The position numbers and the translations under genes were made by a program. From M0108 sp963841065 (lineage in GTDB: Bacteria > Pseudomonadota > Gammaproteobacteria > Chromatiales > Chromatiaceae): 64,000 nucleotides of DNA. The stretch is taken from assembly GCA_963841065.1 (NCBI GenBank), contig CAWJBI010000040.1, positions 1 through 64,000 on the forward strand. The letters are read 5' to 3'. How positions within the stretch are numbered: position 1 is the stretch's first letter; every line of letters begins with the position of its first letter. This document shows, piece by piece, positions 39,042 to 49,477 of this stretch. The notes under the pieces are model-generated. The model did no database searches. It saw only the letters and a list, made by a program, of their open reading frames with translations, and had not been told where the DNA came from.

Positions 39042-40087
39042 TGGACCCCACCGACCTACCGGCGGGGGGCCATACCACCGTCCCGTCCCAGCTCCGGCCC
39101 CTGCGCATCGGCCCCATCACCCTGGCAAATAACCTCATCCTCGCCCCCATGGCCGGGGTGACGGACCGCCCCTTCCGTGAACTCTGCCGCAGCCTGGGGG
39201 CGGGACTGGCCGTCTCCGAGATGGTCTCCGCCGACACCAGCCTCTGGGGCCATCGCAAGAGCCTCCGGCGCCTGGATCACCGGGGCGAGACCGGCCCCGT
39301 CGCGGCCCAGATCCTCGGCAACGACCCGGCGCTCATGGCCGAGGCCGCCCGCATCAATCTCGATCTCGGCGCCGATATCATCGACATCAACATGGGCTGC
39401 CCGGCCAGGAAGGTCTGCCGCCAGGCCGCCGGTTCCGCCCTGCTCCGAGACGAGTGCCTGGTGGGTCGCATCCTGGCGGCCGTGGTCGCCGCCGTGCCCG
39501 CCCCCGTCACCCTCAAGATCCGCACGGGCTGGTCACCGGAGGAGCGCAATGCCCCGGCCATCGCCCGTATCGCCTGGGAGAGCGGCATCGCCGCCCTGGC
39601 CGTACATGGCCGCACCCGCGCCTGCGGCTTCGCGGGTCAGGCGGAGTTCGAGACCCTCCGCGCCATCCGACGGGTGGTACCCATTCCCCTTATTGCGAAT
39701 GGGGATATCGACTCGCCCGAGCGGGCCCGTTTCGTGCTGGATTTCACGGGCGCCGATGCTATCATGATCGGACGGGCGGCTCAGGGCCGCCCCTGGATTT
39801 TCCGGGAGATTGCCCACCACCTGGCAACCGGCTCCCACTTACCCAGCCCCTCGTGGGACTGGACCCGGGCCACCTTGATCGCGCATCTGCACGCCCTCCA
39901 TAGCTTTTATGGCGACAGGGCCGGTACCTGTATTGCCCGCAAACACGTGGGTTGGTACACCCGATCCCGGCGCGATGCCAGTGGCTTCCGGGCTGAATTT
40001 AATCGGGTTAATACCTTGCAAGAACAACAAATCCTGATCGAGGCCTACTTCGATGAGGACAAGCGAAGGGGGTATCATGCGGCATGA
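39041..40087 (+). CDS. dusB: tRNA-dihydrouridine synthase B
   Basis: FMN-dependent reduction of uridine in tRNA. About 348 residues. LRIGPITLANNLILAPMAGV, TDRPFRELCRSLGAGLAVSE, DINMGCPARKVCRQAAGSAL with the catalytic Cys, VHGRTRACGF and ADAIMIGRAAQGRPWIF are DusB marks. The start is either ATG 39041 or GTG 39038; both overlap the prmA stop. It is followed with ATGA overlap by fis, the classic gammaproteobacterial dusB-fis operon. Confidence 0.95.
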   Translation: MDPTDLPAGGHTTVPSQLRPLRIGPITLANNLILAPMAGVTDRPFRELCRSLGAGLAVSEMVSADTSLWGHRKSLRRLDHRGETGPVAAQILGNDPALMAEAARINLDLGADIIDINMGCPARKVCRQAAGSALLRDECLVGRILAAVVAAVPAPVTLKIRTGWSPEERNAPAIARIAWESGIAALAVHGRTRACGFAGQAEFETLRAIRRVVPIPLIANGDIDSPERARFVLDFTGADAIMIGRAAQGRPWIFREIAHHLATGSHLPSPSWDWTRATLIAHLHALHSFYGDRAGTCIARKHVGWYTRSRRDASGFRAEFNRVNTLQEQQILIEAYFDEDKRRGYHAA

Positions 40088-40389
40088 ACAGCCTGTTGGC
40101 ACAACACTCCTGTGTGACCCTGGACACCTTTCCCGTCCAGCGGATCGATCGTTCCGAGCCCCTGTGCGACTGTGTGCGCAGCGCCGTGCGCTTTTACCTG
40201 CACCACATCGGCGACCAGCCGCCCGGTGACCTGCAAAACCTGGTACTGCGCGAGATCGAGCGCCCCATGATCGAGGAGGTGCTGGACTTCACCCAAGGCA
40301 ACCAGAGTCGCGCCTGTGCCGTGCTGGGCATGAGCCGCACCACCCTGCGCAAGAAGCTCGCCCATTTCCAGAACGGAGCCGGCGCCTAG
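40084..40389 (+). CDS. fis: DNA-binding protein Fis
   Basis: Nucleoid protein and global regulator; a dimeric helix-turn-helix bender of DNA. 101 residues. The core LVLREIERPMIEEVLDFTQG, then NQSRACAVLGMSRTTLRKKL, is the conserved C-terminal HTH. It begins inside the dusB stop codon, so its translation is coupled to dusB. The N-terminal 30 residues are less conserved, as usual. Confidence 0.95.
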   Translation: MNSLLAQHSCVTLDTFPVQRIDRSEPLCDCVRSAVRFYLHHIGDQPPGDLQNLVLREIERPMIEEVLDFTQGNQSRACAVLGMSRTTLRKKLAHFQNGAGA

Positions 40390-40565
40390 AGACCCGACGG
40401 GACCCATCGGCCCCGACCGTCCGGCGATTTATGGATGGCCATCGCCCCTGATCCCGAGGCTTCTCACGTCTTCCGAAAAGACCCTTAACCGATTGCTCAC
40501 TTAACCCCATGCGCCCCTACTAGCGGGCGCCTAACGTCTTTTGACTCCTACTGGAGCGGACCCAG

Positions 40566-42131
40566 ATGCAACCCATTCGCCGCGCCCTTATCAGCGTTTC
40601 CGACAAGACTGGCCTGATCGATTTCGCTCGCGCCCTGGCGGCCCGCGGGATCGAGATCCTGTCCACCGGCGGCACCGCCAGCCTGCTGACGGAACAAGGA
40701 CATCCCGGTCACCGAGGTCTCCGACTACACCGGCTTCCCGGAGATGATGGCGGGGCGGGTCAAGACCCTCCACCCCCTCGTCCATGGCGGCATCCTGGGT
40801 CGCCGCGGCCTTGACGACCCGGTGATGCGGGAGAACGGCATCCAGCCCATCGACCTGGTGGTCGTCAACCTCTACCCCTTCGAGCAGACCGTGGCCAAAC
40901 CCGGCTGCGACCTGGAAACCGCCATCGAGAACATCGACATCGGCGGCCCGACGCTGCTGCGCGCCGCCGCCAAGAACCACGCCGCGGTGACCGTGGTGGT
41001 CGATGCCGCGGACTACGGCCGGGTCCTGACGGAACTGGCCGAGCAGGGCGGCGCCGTCACCGACGCCACCCGCTTCGACCTGGCGGTCAAGGTCTTCGAG
41101 CACACGGCCCGCTACGACGGCGCCATCGCCAACTATCTGGGCCGACGGCTGGAGGGTGGCGAGCCCCTGCCCTACCCGCGCACACTGCAGCCTCCAGTTC
41201 CAGCGCAAGCAGGCCATGCGTTACGGCGAAAACCCCCATCAGGGCGCCGCCTTCTTCACGGAGGCCGGCTTCAGTGCCACCAGCGTCGCCACCGCGACCC
41301 AGATCCAGGGCAAGGAACTCTCCTACAACAACATCGCCGACACGGACGCGGCCCTGGAGTGTGTCAAGCAATTCAACGAGGGCCCGGCCTGCGTCATCGT
41401 CAAGCACGCCAACCCCTGCGGCGTCGCCCTGGGCGCCAATCTGTTGGCGGCCTACGAACGCGCCTTCGCCACGGACCCGGAATCCGCCTTCGGCGGCATC
41501 ATCGCCGTCAACGGCGAACTGGACGCGGCCACCGCCAGTGGCCATCGCCGAGCGCCAGTTCGTCGAGGTCATCATAGCCCCGAGCGTCTCGGCCGAGGCC
41601 CGTGCCGTCCTGGCCGCCAAGAAGAACGTGCGCCTGCTGGCCTGTGGGCCCTGGACGGGCGAGGCCAGCCCGCGCCTGGACTTCAAGCGGGTCCACGGCG
41701 GCCTCCTGGTCCAGGAGGCGGACCTGGATCTCTACGCGGGCCTGAACACCGTCACCCGGCGCGCCCCCAGCGAGCAGGAGATGACGGACCTCCTCTTTAC
41801 CTGGCGCGTGGCCAAGTTCGTCAAGTCCAATGCCATCGTCTATGGCCGCGATGGCATGACCATCGGCGTCGGCGCCGGCCAGATGAGCCGCGTCAACTCG
41901 GCCCGCATCGCCGTCATCAAGGCGGAACAGGCGGGGCTGGCGGTCCGGGGCGCGGTCATGGCCTCCGACGCCTTCTTTCCCTTCCGTGACGGCATCGACC
42001 AGGCGGCGGCGGCGGGTATCACCGCCGTTATCCAGCCCGGCGGCTCCCTGCGGGACGAGGAGACCATCGCCGCCGCCAACGAGCACGGCATGGCCATGGT
42101 CTTCACGGGCATGCGGCACTTCCGGCATTGA
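40566..42131 (+). CDS. purH: bifunctional AICAR transformylase / IMP cyclohydrolase (three frameshifts)
   Basis: Last two steps of IMP synthesis. It starts RRALISVSDKTGLIDFARAL, the IMP cyclohydrolase domain. Single inserted bases near 40697, 41190 and 41537 shift the frame; correcting them links STGGTASLLTEQG to TEVSDYTGFPEMMAGRVKTL, then LQFQRKQAMRYGENPHQGAA, ANPCGVALGANLLAAYERAF and ERQFVEVIIAPSVSAEARAV, ending GMAMVFTGMRHFRH. The corrected length is ~520 residues, exactly normal for PurH. The transformylase Lys-His pair lies in CVIVKHANPCG. It is followed with TTGA overlap by an lpxA-like gene. Confidence 0.93.
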
Positions 42132-42904
42132 GCATTCACCCCACCGCCATCCTGGAGGATGGGGCCGAGGTTCATGAAACCGCCCACATTGGCCCCTACT
42201 CCATCATCGAGTCCGGGGCCGTCGTCGGCCCGGACTGCGTCATAGAGAGTCATGCGCGGATTTATGGCGGTACCCGCCTGGGCCAGGGCAACCGCGTCTG
42301 CCATGGCGCCTCCCTGGGCTCGGCCGCCCAGGATTTGGGCTACCAACCCGAAAAAGCCAAGCCTTTGACCATCGGGGACTTCAACCATTTTCGCGAGTGC
42401 GTGAACGTCAGCCAGGGCATCAAGACCGATCATGGCACCCGCATCGGCAGCCACAACTATTTTATGGCCTTTTGCCATCTGGGCCATGACTGCCTGGTCG
42501 GCGACCACAACATCCTCGTCAACGCGGCAAGCATCGCCGGACATGTGGAACTGGATCACCATGTCTTCCTCTCGGGGAATGTGGCGGTCCATCAATTCTG
42601 CCGCATCGGCGCCTACGCCATGGTCGCCGGGGTCAGCGGCGTGGCCCAGGACGTGCCGCCCTTCATCACCGCCGACGGCCACCGCGCCCGCATCGTCGGG
42701 CTCAACGCGGTGGGGCTGAGGCGCAACGGCTTCACCCAGGCCCAGCGCAGCCTCATCAAGGCGGTTTATCGCCTCCTCTTCCGCTCGGGGCTGCCCTTGA
42801 AGGAGGCCCTGGCGCGGGCGGAGGGCGATTATCCGGCCCCCGAGACCGATCAGATCCTGGCCTTCATCCGCGCCAGCCAGAGAGGCGTCGTCACCTTCGC
42901 CTGA
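42128..42904 (+). CDS. LpxA-like UDP-N-acetylglucosamine acyltransferase paralogue
   Basis: A 258-residue left-handed beta-helix (hexapeptide repeat) acyltransferase resembling LpxA, the first enzyme of lipid A synthesis. IHPTAILEDGAEVHETAHIG begins the helix; CHLGHDCLVGDHNILVNAAS has the catalytic His; NVAVHQFCRIGAYAMVAGVS and SGVAQDVPPFITADGHRARI are very LpxA-like. The HRGT loop of E. coli LpxA is replaced by NVSQGI, so acyl-chain or substrate preference may differ. It starts at TTG overlapping the purH stop. It lacks its usual neighbours (lpxD, fabZ, lpxB), which makes it likely a second copy; this cannot be confirmed within the window. Confidence 0.82.
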   Translation: MSIHPTAILEDGAEVHETAHIGPYSIIESGAVVGPDCVIESHARIYGGTRLGQGNRVCHGASLGSAAQDLGYQPEKAKPLTIGDFNHFRECVNVSQGIKTDHGTRIGSHNYFMAFCHLGHDCLVGDHNILVNAASIAGHVELDHHVFLSGNVAVHQFCRIGAYAMVAGVSGVAQDVPPFITADGHRARIVGLNAVGLRRNGFTQAQRSLIKAVYRLLFRSGLPLKEALARAEGDYPAPETDQILAFIRASQRGVVTFA

Positions 42905-42960
42905 GCGCCATCGCCCTCGCCGCCAGGCCGCTGGCGGTCATCCGCACGGGAGTCCCTGTC

Positions 42961-44250
42961 ATGAATATCCTGATCATCGGCGGCGGTGGCCGCGAACATG
43001 CCCTGGCCTGGAAGGCCGCCCAGTCGCCCCGGGTCGAGACGGTCTTCGTCGCCCCCGGCAATGGCGGAACCGCCCAGGAACCGGGCGTCCAGAATCTCGA
43101 CATCGCCGCCGAGGACCTGGATGCCTTGGTCGCCTTCGCCAGCGCCCAGGCCATCGGCCTCACCATCGTCGGTCCCGAGGCCCCCCTGGTAGCGGGCCTG
43201 GTAGACCGCTTCCAGGCGGCGGGACTGCCCTGCTTCGGACCCACCCAGGGGGCGGCCCAACTGGAGGGCTCCAAGTCCTTCACCAAGGACTTTCTCCAGC
43301 GTCAGGGTATCCCCACGGCGGCCTACGGCAGTTTCAGCGAGCTCGAACCCGCCCTGGCCTATCTGCGCCAGGTCGGCGCCCCCATCGTCGTCAAGGCCGA
43401 TGGGCTTGCCGCGGGCAAGGGCGTCATCCTGGCCCAGGACCTCGCCACCGCCGAGGCGGCCGTCCGCGATATGCTGGCCGGTGGCCGCTTTGGCAGGGCC
43501 GGCAACCGGGTCGTCATCGAGGAATTCCTGCAGGGGGAGGAGGTCAGCTTCATCGCCATGGTCAGTCAGGGGCAGATCCTGCCCATGGCCAGTTCCCAGG
43601 ACCACAAGGCCCGGGACGACGGCGACCAGGGCCCCAATACCGGCGGCATGGGGGCCTATTCCCCGGCCCCGGTGGTCACCCCCGCCTTGCACGAGCGCAT
43701 CATGGCCGAGGTGATGCACCCGACGGTGGCTGGCATGGCGGCGGAGGGGCTACCCTATAGCGGCTTCCTTTACGCCGGTCTCATGATCGCCGCCGACGGC
43801 ACCCCCAAGGTGCTGGAGTACAACTGCCGCCTGGGCGACCCGGAGACCCAGCCGATCCTGATGCGGCTGAGGTCCGACCTGGTCGAACTCTGTCTCGCCG
43901 CCCATGAGGGGCGCCTGGGGGAGATGCCGGTGGATTGGGATCCACGCGCCGCCTTGGGCGTGGTCATGGCGGCTGGCGGCTATCCGGATGCCTACGAAAA
44001 AGGCCAGGTGATCAGCGGCCTGGAAGCGGCGGCTCAGGTGCCGGACACCAAGGTCTTCCACGCCGGTACCGCCCGGGTGGCTGGCCAGACGGTTACCCAG
44101 GGTGGACGCGTCCTGTGCGTCACCGCCCTGGGCAAGACCGTCGGCGCGGCCCAGACCCGTGCCTATCAGGCGGTTGACCTGATCCATTGGCAAAACGGCT
44201 TTTGCCGGCGTGATATCGGCCATCGAGCCATCGCCCGCGAACGGGGGTAA
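42961..44250 (+). CDS. purD: phosphoribosylamine-glycine ligase
   Basis: Second step of purine synthesis. 429 residues, ATP-grasp fold: MNILIIGGGGREHALAWKAA, VGPEAPLVAGLVDRFQAAGL, GPTQGAAQLEGSKSFTKDF, PIVVKADGLAAGKGVILAQD, SQDHKARDDGDQGPNTGGMG and LEYNCRLGDPETQPIL are PurD signatures. It lies 56 bases after the lpxA-like gene and belongs to the purH transcription unit, as purH-purD do in most gammaproteobacteria. Confidence 0.96.
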   Translation: MNILIIGGGGREHALAWKAAQSPRVETVFVAPGNGGTAQEPGVQNLDIAAEDLDALVAFASAQAIGLTIVGPEAPLVAGLVDRFQAAGLPCFGPTQGAAQLEGSKSFTKDFLQRQGIPTAAYGSFSELEPALAYLRQVGAPIVVKADGLAAGKGVILAQDLATAEAAVRDMLAGGRFGRAGNRVVIEEFLQGEEVSFIAMVSQGQILPMASSQDHKARDDGDQGPNTGGMGAYSPAPVVTPALHERIMAEVMHPTVAGMAAEGLPYSGFLYAGLMIAADGTPKVLEYNCRLGDPETQPILMRLRSDLVELCLAAHEGRLGEMPVDWDPRAALGVVMAAGGYPDAYEKGQVISGLEAAAQVPDTKVFHAGTARVAGQTVTQGGRVLCVTALGKTVGAAQTRAYQAVDLIHWQNGFCRRDIGHRAIARERG

Positions 44251-44380
44251 GGATGTTGTACCGGCAGGCCGGCAAGCCAGGACCCGCAGGACCCGTCCCC
44301 CCGGCATTCTTCCCCATGGGGACCCGCCGGCAGGGTCCATCGCTTGCCATAGAATTTTAATTCTTTCAGAGGGTTGGGGG

Positions 44381-44752
44381 ATGAGGGCGCCGGGTTGGCG
44401 ACTGATTTTTCGCCTGGGTCTATGGGCCTGCCTGGCCATCATCTCCTTCCTGGCCTTCGCACCCTTGGCATCGGACCCCGGAACGGGCCACGACAAGGCC
44501 AACCATATCCTGGCCTTCCTGGTCCTGGCCGGGCTCGCGGACCTTGCCTATCCGGGTCCGGCCCCCGGTCGCGGTGGGGGTAAGTGGTTAATCCTCTTGG
44601 CGTATGGCCTCTTCATCGAGACCGTCCAATATTTTTTGCCCTATCGCGAATTTTCCGGGTGGGACCTGGTGGCGGATGGCATCGGCATCTGGCTTTATGT
44701 GGCGGGCGTCCGGCTGGCCATGTCCGTGAGAGCCGGCAGGACCCGTGCCTGA
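44381..44752 (+). CDS. VanZ-like membrane protein
   Basis: A ~123-residue inner-membrane protein with three or four hydrophobic helices (LIFRLGLWACLAIISFLAFA, HILAFLVLAGLADLAYPG, LILLAYGLFIETVQYFLPYR, LVADGIGIWLYVAGVRLAM). The sequence HDKANHILAFLVL, then IETVQYFLPYREFSGWDLVAD, is the VanZ family pattern; the family is named after a teicoplanin-resistance protein but the normal role is unknown. ATG 44381 follows GGGTTGGGGG. It converges with the AmgK-like gene and overlaps its 3' end by ~58 bases. Confidence 0.8.
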   Translation: MRAPGWRLIFRLGLWACLAIISFLAFAPLASDPGTGHDKANHILAFLVLAGLADLAYPGPAPGRGGGKWLILLAYGLFIETVQYFLPYREFSGWDLVADGIGIWLYVAGVRLAMSVRAGRTRA

Positions 44753-45705
44753 ATCAGGTTCGCCAGGCCCCGCAGGGGTGAATAGGCCGGGGCCACCTCC
44801 AGGATATAGCCCAGGGTGCGGGGTATGTCCGCCAGATAGCCGGGCTTGCCATCGCGCCGATGCAGCCGGGCGAAGATGCCGCTGGCCTTGAGGTGGCGCT
44901 GGATGCCCATCAGGTCGAACCAGCGCAGAAAGTCGGCCTCCTGTTCCTGGCGCAGGATGCCGGACTGGACCGCCAGGGCGAAATAACCCCAGGCCCATTC
45001 CTCGACCCGCGCCCGGGGCCAGGCGATATAACAATCCCGCAGCAGGGAGACGAGATCATAGGTAACGGGGCCTGCGACCGCATCCTGAAAGTCCAGGATG
45101 CCCGGCGAGGGCGAGGCCGTGATCATGAGGTTGCGGGAATGAAAATCGCGATGGACGCAGACCCGGGGTTGCTCCTGGGCGCTGGCGGCGAGGAAGGCCA
45201 GGGCCGCCTCGAGATCAGCCTCTTCCTGGGCGGTGAGGACCAGTCCCAGATGCCGTTCCACCAGCCAGTCCTGGAAGAGAGCCATCTCGCGGCGCAGGAA
45301 GGCGCCATCATACGAGGGCAGCCCCACCGTGGTAGCACAGGCCTGAATGATGATCAGGGCGCCCAGGGCATCGCCATAAAGCCGATCGGCGCTAGCGCCA
45401 TCCAGGTGATCCAGATAGAGGCGACTCCCAAAGTCCTCCAGCAGCAGGAAGCCCTGTTGGGGGTTCTCCCGATAAATCTCCGGCGTCCGGAGACCCAGGT
45501 CGCGCCAGGCGCGGGCCAGGCGCACAAAGCGATCCGTGTCTTCCTGACCCGGCGGGGCATCCATGGCGATATAGCTGGTCCCCTCATGGCCCAGACGCCA
45601 GTAACGCCGAAAGCTGGCGTCGCCGGAGGCCGGCGCCAAGACGACTTCATCGCGGTCCAGGACAGACCTCAACCAATTCTCCAACAAGGCGCGCCGTTCC
45701 GGCAT
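44695..45705 (-). CDS. amgK: aminoglycoside-phosphotransferase-fold sugar kinase (AmgK-like)
   Basis: A 336-residue small-molecule kinase, probably the anomeric N-acetylmuramate/N-acetylglucosamine kinase of cell-wall recycling. PASGDASFRRYWRL (nucleotide loop), FLLLEDFGSRLYLDHL, VCVHRDFHSRNLMIT (catalytic HRDFHxxN), ILDFQDAVAGPVTYDLVSLL (metal-binding DFQ) are its motifs. ATG 45705 is chosen because GGAG precedes it by six bases. It is divergent from lptD, a neighbourhood usual for amgK in Pseudomonas and related bacteria, where murU normally follows; murU is not downstream here. Confidence 0.82.
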   Translation of the reverse strand: MPERRALLENWLRSVLDRDEVVLAPASGDASFRRYWRLGHEGTSYIAMDAPPGQEDTDRFVRLARAWRDLGLRTPEIYRENPQQGFLLLEDFGSRLYLDHLDGASADRLYGDALGALIIIQACATTVGLPSYDGAFLRREMALFQDWLVERHLGLVLTAQEEADLEAALAFLAASAQEQPRVCVHRDFHSRNLMITASPSPGILDFQDAVAGPVTYDLVSLLRDCYIAWPRARVEEWAWGYFALAVQSGILRQEQEADFLRWFDLMGIQRHLKASGIFARLHRRDGKPGYLADIPRTLGYILEVAPAYSPLRGLANLIQARVLPALTDMASRTPAT

Positions 45706-45847
45706 GGCCATCTCCAGGCAAGGTGTTAGGCAGGTATTTTGCGGCAAGCCCGCCGCCGCGGCCAAACAAGAATTCCCGCCCTGGTGATGAAGCCGTTAGA
45801 ATGAGCCCTCGAATCCCATCCTCGCGGATGCCCGCTGCCAACGGCCA

Positions 45848-48131
45848 GTGACACCTAACGCCACGACCAAGCCCCTGCCCCGCCTTCGTCTTGCCACTCT
45901 CTGCTGCCTGATGCTGGCGGCAATGTCGGTATTGGCCGAGGACGGAGACCCCCTGGAGGCGGGCCTCGACTGGGACTATTGCGGGCTGCGCCCCGCGCGG
46001 CTCGGGCCCGCCACCCTGCCCTCGCCCCCGGGGAACGAGGAACCCGTCTCCATCGAGGCCGATGACCTGGGGTACGACCGTAACAGCCAACTCCTCAAGC
46101 TGGAAGGCAACATCGACCTGCAACAAGGGAGCCGCCAGATCCGTGCCCAGGCCATGAGCTACGGCGTCGCGACGGAGGAGGTCACGGCCGAGGGCGACTT
46201 GTTCCTGGCCCAGCCGGGGGTGCGCATCCTGGGCAAGCAGGGGACCCTCAATCTCAAGACCAACCAGGGCCAGATCACCCAGCCCCGCTACCGCTTCGCC
46301 GGCCCCCTGAATGCCCGGGGCGACGCCCAGAGCGCGCAATTGCTGGAACAGGGCAAGACCCATTACGAGGACATCGTCTTCACCTCCTGCCCCCCGGGCC
46401 GGCGCGACTGGGATCTGGCGGCAGCGCGGTTGGATATCGATCAGGTCGAGGGCTGGGGCATCGCTCGGAACGCCAGGCTACGGGTCATGGGTGTCCCCGT
46501 GCTTTATTCCCCTTATCTCTCCTTCCCGATCGACGACCGGCGCAAGAGCGGCTTTCTCACCCCCATCATCGGCAACTCCAGTAGCTCGGGTTTCCAGGTC
46601 GTCACCCCCTATTACTTCAATATCGCTCCCAACATGGACGCGACCCTGACGCCCACCTACATGAGCGAGCGTGGCTTGCTGCTTGGCGGCGAATTCCGCT
46701 ATCTCTCTCCCATCCAGTCCCTTGATTTCTATGCCGAGGGCATCGCGAGCGACCAGGAATACAATAACGAGGCACGCGGCGCCCTGCGCATTCTGCATCA
46801 AGGCAACTATGGATCGGGCTGGACATCCTCCCTGCGCTTTCAGGATGTCACGGATAAGCAGTACCTGGAGGATTTCGGCAACAGCCTGGAACTGACCAGC
46901 CTGCGCAACATTGAACGCCGGGCTGATCTCAACTACCAGGGTCAGGCCTGGAACGCCCGGCTTATGGTCCAGCAGTTTCAGAACGTGGATATCAGCATCC
47001 CGCCCGGGGAGTATCCCTACGCCCGGCTGCCCCAGCTCGAATTGAACCTGACTCCCTGGCGCCACGATTCGGGTCTCGAACTCAATTTCCCGAGCCAATA
47101 CAACTATTTCGACCATGACACCAAGGTTCATGGCGGCCGCGCCACCCTCCAGCCCAGCCTCGCCTGGCCCGTCCGCCGCACCTACGGCCACCTGATCCCG
47201 CGCCTGAACTTCTGGGGCGGGGCCTATGGCCTCCAGGATACCGAGATCGGCGACCCCGAGCGACCCCTCCTACGCCATTCCCAGTTTCAACCTCGACGGC
47301 CAACTGGTCTTCGAGCGCCAGACGAGTTGGCTGGGCCAATCGGTCCTGCAGACCCTGGAGCCCCGCGCCTTTTACCTCTACACGCCCTATAAGGACCAGA
47401 CCGACATCCCGGTCTTCGATACCACGGACATGAGCTTCAGCTATGGCACCCTCTTTCTGCCCAACCGCTTCGCCGGCTATGATCGCGTGGGTGACGCCAA
47501 CCAACTCACCTTGGGCCTGAGTACCCGTCTCCTCCAGACCAGCACGGGGCGAGAACTGCTGCGCGCCAGCCTCGGCAAGCCTGTCTACTTCGAAACCCCC
47601 CGGGTCTGGCTCACGGACATCCCCGAGGAACGTCAGCAGGCCACTGCCCTGGTCGGGGAGGTCGCGGCGCGCCTGATGCGGGATCTCACCGGCCGCACCA
47701 CCCTGCGTTGGGATCCCCAACCGGATGACGAGGAGGATGCGCTGGAAAAGCTCATCGTCGAGCTCCGCTACCAATCCCCGAAAAAGCACCTGCTCAATCT
47801 CGCCTATCGCTACGATGTCGGCGAGACGGAGGCTACCCGCTACCGGGATCTGGATTTATCGGCGAGCTGGCCCATCAATCCCCAGTTGAAACTCGTCGGA
47901 CGCTGGTATTATTCCCTGTATAACGAAAAGGTGAACGAGACCTTCGCCGGCGTTTCCTACGGCAAGTGCTGCTGGAAGGTCAACGTGCTGGGCCGTCACA
48001 TCAACAATCAGCCGGGCACCGATGGCGAGACCAGCGTCATGCTCCAGTTGGAGCTAGCCGGACTGGCCAAATTCGGCGACAAAATCGACCAATTTCTGGA
48101 GCGTGGTATCTATGGCTACACCGAGGAATAA
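45848..48131 (+). CDS. lptD: LPS-assembly protein LptD (one frameshift)
   Basis: Outer-membrane barrel that inserts lipopolysaccharide. About 760 residues after removing one inserted base near 47270. A signal peptide (LRLATLCCLMLAAMSVLA), an N-terminal jellyroll (VSIEADDLGYDRNSQLLKLE, then GSRQIRAQAMSYGV), and a barrel domain with GVPVLYSPYLSFPIDDRRKS and YRYDVGETEATRYRDLDLSA. The Cys-Cys pair YGKCCWKVNV near the C-terminus and earlier cysteines (DWDYCGLRP, FTSCPPGRRDW) form the two structural disulfides. The start is GTG 45848. It overlaps surA. Confidence 0.93.
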
Positions 48132-49473
48132 GGGGGGCTTAAGCCTCTGGAGGGCCTGGCGTTGGCCGGCTCTAACGGGAGCGCCCCTGCTCCTGTTATC
48201 CCTTGTGATCGCCCCCCCCCTCGCCCAGGCGGCCAGCCTCGAGGAGTTGGATTCCATCGTCGCCGTGGTCAACAAGGACGTCATCGTGCGTAGCGAACTG
48301 GAACGGGAGATCGTCCTGGCCCTGCCCGAAATGCGCGAAAAGGGGGCGGAGATGCCCCCCCGCGCGGAACTGGAACGCAAGGTCCTGGAGCGCATGATCG
48401 AGAAGCGCCTGCAAATGCAGGAGGCCCAGCGGGTCGGCATCAAGGTCGAGGATGGGGCCCTCACCCAGGCCATGGAGGGTATCGCCCAACGTAACAACCT
48501 GACGCTTGAGGAATTGCAGACCGCCCTGGGGGCCAGCGGCATCCGCTTCGAGGACTTCCGCGAGGACACCCGCTCCCAGATGATCATGAGCCAGCTGCAG
48601 GCGCGGGAGGTCATCAAGAACATCACCGTCACCGAGCCCGAGATCAAGCGCTTCCTCTCCCGCGAGTCGGACAGCCTGATCGAACGGACCGATGTCCGCC
48701 TCTCCCACATCCTGGTGGCCGTGCCCGAGACGGCGAGCGGCGAGGAACAGGAGCAGGCGCGAAAGAAGGCCCAGGCGATTGTCGCCAAGCTCCGGGCCGG
48801 GGGGGATTTTGGCCAGGTGGCCCGCGCAGAATCCCAAGGCCAGCAAACCCAGGAGGGTGGCGACCTCGGCTGGTTCGCCATGGCCGATGTCCCCTCGCTG
48901 GCCCAGGAAGTGTCCCGGAGCCTGGCCAAGGGCGAGGTCAGCAACCCCCTGCGCAGCCCCAGTGGCTTCCATATCATCCAGGTCACCGACATCAAGGGCA
49001 GCGGCCCGGCGGTCATCAGCCAGACCAAGGCGCGCCACATCCTCATCCGCACCAACGAGGTGGTGTCCGACGACGATGCCCGCATCCGCCTGGAGCAACT
49101 GCGCATGCGCCTGGTGGGCGGCGATGACTTCGCCAACCTGGCCCGCGCCAACTCGGACGACACTGGATCGGCCCTCAAGGGCGGCGACCTCGGCTGGTTG
49201 AGCCCCGGCGACACCGTACCCCAATTCGAGGCTGCCATGAACGAACTCGCCCCCAACCAGATCAGCCAGCCTTTCAAGTCCAGCTTCGGCTGGCACATCG
49301 TCCAGGTCAACGAGCGCCGCAGCCAGGACACCACCGAGGAGTTGATGCAGCTCAAGGCCAAGCAGAAGCTGCGGGAACGCAAGGCGGACGAGGCCGTCAA
49401 GCAGTGGCTGCGCAAGCTGCGCGACGAGGCCTACATCGAAGATCGTCTCGCCAAGGCGGCGGAACAGGGCTAG
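48112..49473 (+). CDS. surA: periplasmic chaperone / peptidyl-prolyl isomerase SurA
   Basis: Folds outer-membrane proteins, LptD among them. 453 residues: signal peptide (LLLLSLVIAPPLAQAA), N-terminal chaperone domain (ELDSIVAVVNKDVIVRSELE), two parvulin domains (TDVRLSHILVAVPETASG, then GFHIIQVTDIKGS; and TKARHILIRTNEVVSDDDAR, then FGWHIVQVNERRSQDTT) and a C-terminal helix. The start overlaps the lptD end by 20 bases; translation is probably coupled. Gene order lptD-surA-pdxA is the conserved gammaproteobacterial one. Confidence 0.95.
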   Translation: MATPRNKGGLSLWRAWRWPALTGAPLLLLSLVIAPPLAQAASLEELDSIVAVVNKDVIVRSELEREIVLALPEMREKGAEMPPRAELERKVLERMIEKRLQMQEAQRVGIKVEDGALTQAMEGIAQRNNLTLEELQTALGASGIRFEDFREDTRSQMIMSQLQAREVIKNITVTEPEIKRFLSRESDSLIERTDVRLSHILVAVPETASGEEQEQARKKAQAIVAKLRAGGDFGQVARAESQGQQTQEGGDLGWFAMADVPSLAQEVSRSLAKGEVSNPLRSPSGFHIIQVTDIKGSGPAVISQTKARHILIRTNEVVSDDDARIRLEQLRMRLVGGDDFANLARANSDDTGSALKGGDLGWLSPGDTVPQFEAAMNELAPNQISQPFKSSFGWHIVQVNERRSQDTTEELMQLKAKQKLRERKADEAVKQWLRKLRDEAYIEDRLAKAAEQG

Positions 49474-49477
49474 CGGC

